Of a DNA stretch of 25,713 bases, positions 1-6,264 are shown piece by piece; the first letter of the stretch is position 1, and every line of letters begins with the position of its first letter. The stretch is from an uncultured Proteiniphilum sp. (GTDB lineage: Bacteria > Bacteroidota > Bacteroidia > Bacteroidales > Dysgonomonadaceae), in NCBI RefSeq assembly GCF_937873925.1, contig NZ_CALNAT010000217.1, forward strand, positions 1 to 25,713. Reading direction: 5' to 3'. The position numbers and the translations under genes were made by a program. The notes under the pieces are model-generated. The model saw only the letters and a program-made list of their open reading frames with translations, did no database searches and was not told the origin of the DNA.

Positions 1-288
1 ACTTGTTAAAGAACTTATTAAGTTCCGGCTATTGCCGCATAATTCTCTTTAAAATTTATAACGAACTATTGATTAATATAACGCAGATTTAATCAAAATG
101 TTTCTGAAAAATATTAAACCATCACCCCCCAAAGGAGGTGGATTTTTAAACTGAATTAAATTTTATTAAGTGGCGGTTGTTTTAATTTTTACATAATATC
201 GATATAAAATAAACTGGAGATTTAGTTTTGAAAAAATTGGGTGAAGATATGATTATTGAGTGTTAATTTTATAGAGACCGGTCGGCGA
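1..288. other. Intergenic region downstream of the NCS2 permease
   Basis: AT-rich sequence with no convincing gene. The only structure I see is an imperfect G/C-rich hairpin at 123-140, listed separately, and an 8-bp perfect palindrome GACCGGTC at 276-283 just past the permease stop codon. The GGAGGTG at 134-140 looks like a Shine-Dalgarno sequence but no start codon with a meaningful ORF follows it, so I treat it as one hairpin arm. Confidence 0.5.
123..140 (-). terminator. Possible intrinsic terminator of the permease operon
   Basis: Bases 123-129 pair with 134-140 (six pairs and one C/A mismatch) around a four-base loop. Read on the minus strand, the hairpin lies about 150 bp past the permease stop and is followed by a T-rich stretch containing TATTTTT. 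The stem is imperfect and the T-run is not immediately adjacent, so this is tentative. Confidence 0.3.
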
Positions 289-1509
289 TTACATGCCACT
301 TTCTTCTTTACTTTCGTTTTTCTCTTTTGTCTTCGGCAGGATCGGGTTCAGTACTACTCCAATGAGAGCCGACAGGCCGATCCCGGTCATACTGATATTC
401 CCTACCTGGAGTATGGCACCTCCGATTCCTGTGGTCAGGGTCAGCGACACGATGATGAGGTTGCGGGTGTTGCTCATGTCGGTTTTATTCCGTATCATGT
501 TGTTCACACCGGTCGCCGCGATCATACCGAAGAGCAGCAACATGATGCCGCCGAGTACGGAACCCGGGATCGATTTGAGAAAAGCGCTCACTTTCCCCAC
601 CAGTGAAAAAACAATCCCGGTGACAGCTGCGATACGGATCACAGCGGGATCGGTCACTTTGGTAAGGATCATGGCGCCGGTCACTTCAGAGTAGGTGGTT
701 ACGGGAGGACCTCCGATGAATCCTGATACACAGCAGGCGATACCATCACCCAGCATCGTACGGTGTAACCCCGGCTTCTTTACAAAATCTTTTCCCGCTA
801 CCTGGCTTACGGCATATAAATCGCCTACATGTTCTATTACGGGTGCTATAGCTACCGGGATCATAAAGAGGATGGCTCCCCACGAAAATTCCGGTTTGAC
901 AAACTGAGGCAGGCCAATCCATGGCGCTGCGGCAATACCGGAAAGATCAACCCTGCCCAGCAGCATGGCAGCCAGGTAGCCGACGATAATTCCACTGAAG
1001 ATCGGGATTAGTTGAAGCAGTCCTTTGGCAAACATACTCACTACGATGGCCGTTACCAATGCAATGATCGCCAGCAACCAGTCCTCCTTTGCCATATCTA
1101 CCCCCACGCCTGCCAAAGAGAGGCCGATCAGCATGATCACCGGTCCTATGACTACGGGCGGGAAAAGACGTTCGATCACTTTCACTCCCTGCCATTTGAC
1201 GAGCGCGCTCATCAGGAAATAGACAAGGCCGACGGCTACTAATCCCGAGAGCGTCCCAGCCAGGCCGTACAACTCCGTAGCTTTTATAATGGGTGCAATA
1301 AAAGCGAAGCTGCTCCCCAAAAAAATAGGAACCATCCCTTTCGTAACCAGATGAAAGATCAGTGTTCCTACTCCTGCAGTAAACAGTGCTGTGGAAGGAT
1401 CGAGTCCTACTAATAACGGAACTAATACCGTGGCTCCGAAGGCCACAAAAAGAAATTGAACCCCCACGATGGTTTTATGTGAAGGGCTGAGTTGTTTGTT
1501 GTTCTCCAT
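289..1509 (-). CDS. NCS2-family uracil/xanthine permease
   Basis: Inner-membrane nucleobase:cation symporter of the NCS2 (UraA/XanQ) family, 406 residues, close to the usual length. The protein is almost entirely hydrophobic helices with the family's gate signatures: an IEHVGD motif in the TM8 region and TTYSEVTGAM in the TM10 region. These correspond to the two substrate-binding glutamates of E. coli UraA (AEH..H and TTYGENIG). The aspartate of IEHVGD stands where UraA has His245 and is more like xanthine-type members, so the substrate (uracil, xanthine or another base) is open. The charged C-terminal tail (PKTKEKNESKEES) is cytoplasmic. It lies 45 bp downstream of the creatininase-family gene on the same strand, so the pair is probably co-transcribed. 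Start is the ATG at 1509; no other good start is near. Confidence 0.9.
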   Translation of the reverse strand: MENNKQLSPSHKTIVGVQFLFVAFGATVLVPLLVGLDPSTALFTAGVGTLIFHLVTKGMVPIFLGSSFAFIAPIIKATELYGLAGTLSGLVAVGLVYFLMSALVKWQGVKVIERLFPPVVIGPVIMLIGLSLAGVGVDMAKEDWLLAIIALVTAIVVSMFAKGLLQLIPIFSGIIVGYLAAMLLGRVDLSGIAAAPWIGLPQFVKPEFSWGAILFMIPVAIAPVIEHVGDLYAVSQVAGKDFVKKPGLHRTMLGDGIACCVSGFIGGPPVTTYSEVTGAMILTKVTDPAVIRIAAVTGIVFSLVGKVSAFLKSIPGSVLGGIMLLLFGMIAATGVNNMIRNKTDMSNTRNLIIVSLTLTTGIGGAILQVGNISMTGIGLSALIGVVLNPILPKTKEKNESKEESGM

Positions 1510-1554
1510 TGAATCGGGTAAAAATCAATTTTTGCGTGCAAAGATAAATAAAAA

Positions 1555-2322
1555 TTAATATTCATACATATGATCAATATCACTTTTGCCCAATTCCAGA
1601 AATACGCCAGCAATTTTTTCGGTAATTGTTTCAAAAAAACGTTTTCCTTTTTCGCTGGTCGATGCTTTGGGATCACCGATACCTGTATCTTCCGTTACCT
1701 TTGACCAGCGTCGTTCCGCCCAGAACCAACCCTCTCTTAAAGCTTCTATTTTTTGTTTTTTCTCCTTCCCTTCGCCCGCTTCGTTCAATGGGAGCACTAA
1801 CTCCGGAGCAAGGTGCAGCAACAGACTCGTCTCCATTTCATCGGCATGATCGCCTTTGTGTTCGAAGAAATCATCTCTTCCTTTCCACCGGAACCAATTG
1901 CATACAGTGATGAACATATCCGGATATTTTGCCCCCAGTTCACGTGCCATCACCTTAAAATCATTGCCTCCATGGCTGTTAAGAATAACGAGTTTCGTGA
2001 TACCGTGCCTGTTGAGGGTCTCGACAATATCATTCAGGATGATCAACTGCGTGCTTGGATAAATATTCATATCCAGCCGGATATCCAATTGTCCTGTATT
2101 TACCCCGAAAGGGATATTGGGTAGCACGATCGGTTTCGCGCCTTTTTCCCAGGCGATCCGGGCTGCTTCGGCCGCGATGTTTTCCGCCAGAATATTATCC
2201 GTGGCATACGGTAAATGGTAATTATGCGCTTCAGTAGCGCCCCAGGGCAGAACTGCCAGGTCAAAACCGGCATCCTTTATCGATTTCCAGTTTGACTCCG
2301 CCAAAATATAGGGTCTGATCAT
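1555..2322 (-). CDS. Creatininase-family metal-dependent amidohydrolase
   Basis: 255 residues, typical of the creatininase/MftE-like family of cytoplasmic amidohydrolases that open cyclic or linear amides with two metal ions. Visible ligands are Glu31, His33 and Asp42 in GATEAHNYHLPYATD, the SHGGND loop near 116-121, and HADEMETS near 159-166. Family members act on creatinine, formamidopyrimidine-type amides or peptide-like amides, and the sequence alone does not say which. Pairing with an NCS2 permease suggests, as an inference, catabolism of an imported nucleobase-like or cyclic amide. No signal peptide is seen. Start is the ATG at 2322, preceded by a promoter-like element at 2355-2385. It is followed by the permease after 45 bp and shows no sign of damage. 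Confidence 0.85.
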   Translation of the reverse strand: MIRPYILAESNWKSIKDAGFDLAVLPWGATEAHNYHLPYATDNILAENIAAEAARIAWEKGAKPIVLPNIPFGVNTGQLDIRLDMNIYPSTQLIILNDIVETLNRHGITKLVILNSHGGNDFKVMARELGAKYPDMFITVCNWFRWKGRDDFFEHKGDHADEMETSLLLHLAPELVLPLNEAGEGKEKKQKIEALREGWFWAERRWSKVTEDTGIGDPKASTSEKGKRFFETITEKIAGVFLELGKSDIDHMYEY

Positions 2323-2354
2323 CGTTTGGTCTTTTTTTATTAATCAACAAAAGA

Positions 2355-2385
2355 CAAAAGTACATGAAATTTCGCAGAAATCAGA
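2355..2385 (-). promoter_or_regulatory. Bacteroidota-type promoter for the creatininase-permease operon
   Basis: On the minus strand TACTTTTG (2355-2362) matches the Bacteroides -7 consensus TAnnTTTG exactly. TCTG (2382-2385) sits 19 bases upstream and matches three of four bases of the -33 TTTG element. The start codon is about 33 bp downstream, giving a short leader. Confidence 0.55.
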
Positions 2386-2441
2386 AGAATACGGACAAAC
2401 AGAGTAAGTGTCTGATAAATAAATTAGTTAGGCGTTGTTTT

Positions 2442-2479
2442 GCTATATTCTTCCGGTATGTAAAAATGAAGAATATAGC
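2442..2479. repeat. 12-bp perfect inverted repeat
   Basis: GCTATATTCTTC at 2442-2453 is the exact reverse complement of GAAGAATATAGC at 2468-2479, separated by 14 bases. No T-run follows on either strand. It marks the boundary between the permease operon and the rearranged region. It could be an operator, a hairpin or a relic of a mobile-element end. Confidence 0.6.
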
Positions 2480-2929
2480 GAAGTTAAGCGAAAGTTCTGC
2501 TACTTATCTGTTGCCTTTTTGAACTGTCAAACAGCAGCAGGACAACACCCGGAGCAATAACTTAAAAACCGCCATACTATTAAAGAACACCCGTTTTTCT
2601 TCTAAATTCAGCCAAAGGTAATCCTTTTTTTCCAGGTGGACTGAAAAAAGTAGGGTTTATCGGTATCTTTGTGGGCTTCCGGCCGGGCTGCTGGGAAAAG
2701 CCATACGGTAGCCGGTATTAACAGCATTCAGGGCAGCTGCTTTGTCGCATTACAACGAACTGCACGCCGTCAGGATCAAAGGTGCTTGACAAATCCTTTA
2801 TTGAAAGTTTTGATTTGCACCTGCGCTTAGAAGCGGGATTAAAGGTGGGTACAATCGTTGAAATAATGACCCGCTTGCGTATTATTACCAACCGTATTAT
2901 TACCAACTTTGTCATTTGTGAAGGTATCA
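2480..2929. other. Intergenic stretch without a supportable gene
   Basis: About 450 bp with several short hairpin-like stretches (for example a T-run/A-run pair around 2626-2649 and G/C-rich sequence near 2672-2702) and no ORF with a credible start. In one plus-strand frame about 70 codons stay open from 2722 to the TAA at 2943-2945, but without an ATG near its beginning and without a recognisable family. An opposite-strand ORF (3068-2718) covers the same DNA. This may be a remnant of an inserted or deleted element. Confidence 0.4.
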
Positions 2930-2953
2930 TAACTACTGACCCATAACAATGAA

Positions 2954-3115
2954 ATGAGAGGTCTATTTGGGGGAGGAAAGTACGATTATGTACCAGATCC
3001 CGATGGTACAGTTGTGAGGTCTTATGGAGCTGATTGCAATCCACTTCCCAATTATCCCGATCCAACACCTAGCCCTCCTAACACTTGTGGTGATGCATGG
3101 ACTTGTAATGGCTAA
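2954..3115 (+). CDS. Small Cys-rich peptide with a lanthipeptide-like leader end (possible truncated precursor)
   Basis: A 53-residue ORF. Counting in-frame codons before the ATG, it reads L-L-T-H-N-N-E-M-R-G-L-F-G-G-G. This resembles the end of the GG-type leaders of Bacteroidota class I lanthipeptide precursors (L..EEM..I.GGG). The remaining 45 residues are Pro/Asp-rich with three Cys (residues 28, 45, 51) plus Ser and Thr, a composition that fits a modified core peptide. An in-frame TAA at 2930-2932 cuts the leader off upstream, so either the 5' part has been lost or translation starts at the internal ATG without a usable leader. A stem-loop with T-rich tail follows 25 bp after the stop. 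A LanC fragment lies 2.7 kb downstream on the same strand. The call rests on motif and context only. Confidence 0.5.
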   Translation: MRGLFGGGKYDYVPDPDGTVVRSYGADCNPLPNYPDPTPSPPNTCGDAWTCNG

Positions 3116-3140
3116 AATGCAACAATTCAAAAACAACACA

Positions 3141-3180
3141 AATTAGAGATTACAAATGTGGTCTCTAATTGTTATATTTA
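3141..3180 (+). terminator. Intrinsic terminator after the Cys-rich peptide ORF
   Basis: AATTAGAGA (3141-3149) pairs perfectly with TCTCTAATT (3162-3170) around a 12-base loop and is followed by T-rich GTTATATTTA. It begins 25 bp after the small peptide's stop codon, which supports that ORF being, or having been, a separate transcription unit. Confidence 0.5.
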
Positions 3181-3254
3181 CCGGCTATACTCCATTCTGT
3201 ATGAAACGAGCGTGATAACCATTTTCATCCATGTTAATGATTAAAAGCGAGTTC

Positions 3255-3291
3255 CATATGATACCTTTGAAAATAAAAGTTTTATCATATG
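3255..3291. promoter_or_regulatory. 9-bp inverted repeat over the promoter of the first S41 gene
   Basis: CATATGATA (3255-3263) is the reverse complement of TATCATATG (3283-3291), with 19 bases between. The right arm overlaps the predicted -33 region of the downstream promoter, so an operator role is plausible. No T-run makes a terminator less likely. Confidence 0.4.
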
Positions 3292-3311
3292 AATAAAAAT
3301 AAGTAGATTTG
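3281..3311 (+). promoter_or_regulatory. Candidate promoter of the first S41 lipoprotein gene
   Basis: TAGATTTG at 3304-3311 matches the TAnnTTTG -7 element. TTTA at 3281-3284 lies 19 bases upstream as a three-of-four match to TTTG. The ATG at 3358 would have a leader of about 40 bases. A second exact -7-like string, TACCTTTG at 3262-3269, has no -33 partner. Confidence 0.45.
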
Positions 3312-3357
3312 TAGAAAAGAATATGAAACATTCATGACATCTTAGATGCCAAAGTAG

Positions 3358-5640
3358 ATGAAAATAAAATTATTCCTTTCAAGCTTCATTCTGTACTTGC
3401 TTGCGATACATAGTTGTAATCAAATAAGTACCAACAATTCCATACTCAACTTGGGCTTTGAGAAAATAGAAAATGGTATGCCTAAAGGATGGTATAGAAT
3501 GTATTTCCAACCCAACTATACTATTTCCATGGATTCTACCCATGTTAAGTCCGGAAGTTATTCGGTTGCCATAGAGTACACAGGAGGTAATGCCAATCAC
3601 CAAAATAATTTCCAGGCAATCCAATTGATTCTTCCAAAGAATTATGAAGGAGAAAGAATAACTTTATCAGGATATATTAAAACAGAAAATGTGACTGATG
3701 GGCATGCCGGATTATGGATGCGAATCGACCCTCAAATTGCTTTTGACAATATGGAGCAGCGAGGGGTTACAGGCACAACCGATTGGAAAAAATATGAAAT
3801 AACGTTAGAGATGGACCCTGAAAACACACAAGGAGTAATTCTTGGTGCCGTATTGTGGGGAAAAGGAAAAATGTGGGTAGATGACTTGCAAATTTCGATT
3901 GATGGAGAAAATATTGAAGGCATTACACTCCCTGATAGCGAACTCCTTTTTTACGGATATAAATCTTCTCCGACAAAAAAAGATAACGCTTTTGACAATG
4001 GCTCCGATATTGAATTTCCGGAACTAACCGAACAAAAAATAAATGATCTGGAACTTCTTGGCAAGATATGGGGGTTGCTAAAATACCATCATCCGGCTAT
4101 TGCCGGAGGAAAATACAATTGGGACTATGAGCTTTTCAGGATACTGCCTGTGTATCTGAGAGCGGACGACAATCGCCAGAGGGATAGAATTTTGCGGAAA
4201 TGGATTAATGGATATGGGAGAATACCAACATGTAAAATCTGCCAGGCAACATCTGACACTGCTATCCTTAAACCCGATTTGTCGTGGATTGATGAAAGCG
4301 ATCTCAATCAAAGAGTGAAAGATTTGCTGCACAACGTTTATCTGAACAGGCACCAAGGAAATCAATATTACGTACGAATGGATTATCCGTATGAAAGGCC
4401 CATATTTTTAAATGAAAACCCATATTCAGAAATGGATTTTCCCGATGATGGGTTTCGCCTGTTGGCTTTATTTCGATTATGGAATATGACAAATTACTTT
4501 TTCCCGTATAAAAATTTGACAGACAAAGACTGGAGCAAGATGTTGAAAGAGTACATACCTTATTTTATAAATGCGAAAAACAGATTGGATTATGAATTAG
4601 TTTCCGTCCGATTAATCGGCGAATTATGTGATTCTCATGCCGTACTATTGGAGGGACATAGAGAGATCAGTTTATTCAGAGGGTATTGGCAAGCACCGAT
4701 TTCTGTCCATTTTATTGAAAATGAACTGGTAGTAACAGACAACAGCATCAACTCAAAGATCTCAATTGAACATAGGGTAAAAGATTCCGGATTACAAATT
4801 GGTGATATCATCACGCATATTGAAGGAAAATCAGTGGAAGCCATTATTGACAATGTAAGAAATTATTACCCGGCCTCTAATGAAGCGGCAAGGAAAAGAG
4901 ATATTGCCGCCGATTTGCTTCGTTCAAACAACGATGCCATTCTTGTCGATTATATTTCATCCGGTGAAATAAAAAGAGAGAAAATTAATACTGTACACGT
5001 AAGTGTGTTGTTTCAAGAAATTTACAGTATACCCGATATGGCTAAATCTTACAAATTGTTAGACAAAGACATTGGATATGTCAACTTGGAAACAATTAGG
5101 GCAGAAGATGTAGATGCCATCAAAAAAGAATTTATCAATACAAAAGGCATTATTATAGATATTCGTAATTATCCAGCCATTAATGAAGTGGCATGGAAAT
5201 TAGGATCATTTTTTGTATCAAAAGATACTGTTTACCGAAGATTTACAGTAGGAAATCCGGACAATCCCGGGGAGTTTAATTTGCGTGGCAAATTTGAAAT
5301 TTTTAAATCAGAAGAATATTATCCGGGGAAATTGGTAGTCATTGTAAACGAAAAGAGCCAAAGCCTTTCAGAGTCAACAGCAATGGCATTTCGAACAGGT
5401 GATAATACGACAATTATCGGCAGCCAAACTGCAGGAGCAGATGGGCATATATCGGAGATGACCCTTCCGGGCGGATTAAAAACATGGAATTCCGGCATTG
5501 GCATTTGTTATCCTGATGGTAGACAAACACAACGTATCGGGATAGTTCCTGACATTTGGATTGAACCAACCATCAATGGTATAAAACAAGGAAGAGATGA
5601 ATTGCTGGAGAAGGCAATTGAAATAATAAGAAAACAATGA
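3358..5640 (+). CDS. S41-family peptidase lipoprotein with N-terminal carbohydrate-binding-like domain
   Basis: 760 residues. A lipoprotein signal ends at Cys20 (LLAIHSC), so the protein is membrane-anchored in the envelope. Residues about 30-180 form a jelly-roll-like module (NLGFEKIENG..., SGYIKTENV, WVDDLQISIDG) of the carbohydrate-binding type. Next comes an S41 N-terminal region with DSHA (His427), a PDZ-like segment near 475-560 (GLQIGDIITHIEGKSV), and the catalytic S41 core. The core includes the nucleophile region NEKSQSLSE (predicted Ser669), GSQTAGADG and the C-terminal GIVPDI. The Lys general base of CtpA-type enzymes is absent. The His plus Ser arrangement is closer to the tricorn-like S41 branch. 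Paralogous to the convergent gene at 6265-8469, with which it shares domain order and long blocks. Substrate unknown; its position between a peptide ORF and a LanC fragment allows a role in peptide processing, as an inference. Confidence 0.85.
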   Translation: MKIKLFLSSFILYLLAIHSCNQISTNNSILNLGFEKIENGMPKGWYRMYFQPNYTISMDSTHVKSGSYSVAIEYTGGNANHQNNFQAIQLILPKNYEGERITLSGYIKTENVTDGHAGLWMRIDPQIAFDNMEQRGVTGTTDWKKYEITLEMDPENTQGVILGAVLWGKGKMWVDDLQISIDGENIEGITLPDSELLFYGYKSSPTKKDNAFDNGSDIEFPELTEQKINDLELLGKIWGLLKYHHPAIAGGKYNWDYELFRILPVYLRADDNRQRDRILRKWINGYGRIPTCKICQATSDTAILKPDLSWIDESDLNQRVKDLLHNVYLNRHQGNQYYVRMDYPYERPIFLNENPYSEMDFPDDGFRLLALFRLWNMTNYFFPYKNLTDKDWSKMLKEYIPYFINAKNRLDYELVSVRLIGELCDSHAVLLEGHREISLFRGYWQAPISVHFIENELVVTDNSINSKISIEHRVKDSGLQIGDIITHIEGKSVEAIIDNVRNYYPASNEAARKRDIAADLLRSNNDAILVDYISSGEIKREKINTVHVSVLFQEIYSIPDMAKSYKLLDKDIGYVNLETIRAEDVDAIKKEFINTKGIIIDIRNYPAINEVAWKLGSFFVSKDTVYRRFTVGNPDNPGEFNLRGKFEIFKSEEYYPGKLVVIVNEKSQSLSESTAMAFRTGDNTTIIGSQTAGADGHISEMTLPGGLKTWNSGIGICYPDGRQTQRIGIVPDIWIEPTINGIKQGRDELLEKAIEIIRKQ
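4741..5090 (+). repeat. Source copy of a 350-bp duplicated S41/PDZ segment
   Basis: These 350 bases align without gaps to 8743-9092. My hand alignment counts 38 mismatches, about 89 percent identity, and the reading frame is conserved. The segment encodes the PDZ-like part and the start of the S41 core. The copy at 8743 is detached from the rest of the gene. Confidence 0.85.
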
Positions 5641-5797
5641 AATAGTTTACCCTTACAAAGTCCTTGGGACATTCATTAAATCCAAATTATGCATTAAAAA
5701 TTTTGAAAAAGAGGCTGGCACGAGGCCAGCAACAAACAGATGACCGCCGTGTTTCCCGCCGCTTGGTGGTTGCCGCAAAACAAAAAATTCTTTGTTT

Positions 5798-6196
5798 ATG
5801 TCAATCCTGTGGCAAGCGGGTAAAGCCATTAATAAAGATGAATGGAAAGAAAAAGGACTTGAAGTTCTTCTGCAATCCACAAAACGCACAGCTTATCACG
5901 ACAGCCTTGTTACCGATGCAGGCATTTGTCATGGAAGTGCCGGAATTGCGTTGATTTTTCGCCGAATGTATCTTGAAACCAAACTTGATGATTTTAAATC
6001 GGGAACTCAATATTGGATAAATCAAACGTTGGAACTTGCAAGTCTTGAAGAAAGTTTGGGATATAAACATTCACTCAGAGATAGTTGGGTATCTGATTAC
6101 TCACTCTTAACCGGTATATCGGGCATAGGGCTTGTGCTTTTGTCGTATCTACACGATGAACAACAAAATTGGGATGAAATGTTGTTGATTTCTTGA
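5798..6196 (+). pseudogene. C-terminal fragment of a LanC-like lanthionine cyclase
   Basis: About 132 codons that match the last third of class I LanC proteins, the zinc enzymes that add Cys thiols to dehydroamino acids to close lanthionine rings. Visible are the Cys-His zinc motif in ICHGSAGIALIFRRMY, the helix ending NQTLELA, and the conserved tail LLTGISGIGLVLLSYLHDE...WDEMLLIS that closes many Bacteroidota LanCs. Intact LanCs are around 400 residues. The N-terminal barrel and the first zinc Cys motif (WCYG-type) are missing; recognisable homology starts at LWQAGKAINKDEW, about 5810. The DNA just upstream (5641-5797) has no LanC similarity, so the gene is truncated at its 5' end and should be inactive. 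An ATG at 5798 exists but I do not think it makes a functional protein. It lies 157 bp after the S41 gene and is followed by a strong terminator. Confidence 0.8.
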
Positions 6197-6207
6197 AAAT
6201 ATGGATA

Positions 6208-6244
6208 TGAGGCTACCCCACAATATGGGAACAGTCTCATTTTT
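6208..6244 (+). terminator. Strong intrinsic terminator between convergent genes
   Basis: TGAGGCT (6208-6214) pairs with AGTCTCA (6233-6239) through one G-U pair. An inner CCC/GGG stem extends it, and TTTTT follows directly at 6240-6244. It begins 11 bp after the LanC fragment and sits just before the end of the convergent S41 gene. It probably ended the LanC transcription unit and may help on the other strand. Confidence 0.75.
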
Positions 6245-6264
6245 AAAAAATAGAATTGACGACT

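Noticed and set aside
134..140. GGAGGTG as a Shine-Dalgarno sequence for a plus-strand gene
   Set aside because: No start codon at suitable distance opens a meaningful ORF, and Bacteroidota rarely use strong Shine-Dalgarno sites. It is better explained as a hairpin arm.
256..1242. Several plus-strand ORFs of 60-133 codons opposite the permease gene
   Set aside because: All are shadows on the complementary strand of an intact, well conserved membrane protein gene.
2718..3068. Minus-strand ORF of 116 codons opposite the Cys-rich peptide
   Set aside because: No family resemblance, no promoter or ribosome-binding context. It overlaps the better supported plus-strand peptide and its leader end. 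Its last 30 codons look somewhat protein-like, so it may contain a remnant, but I cannot support a gene.
5664..5954. 96-codon plus-strand ORF before the LanC fragment
   Set aside because: It runs out of frame over the LanC-coding sequence and encodes nothing recognisable. A 6-bp hairpin at 5714-5730 is all I see in this gap.
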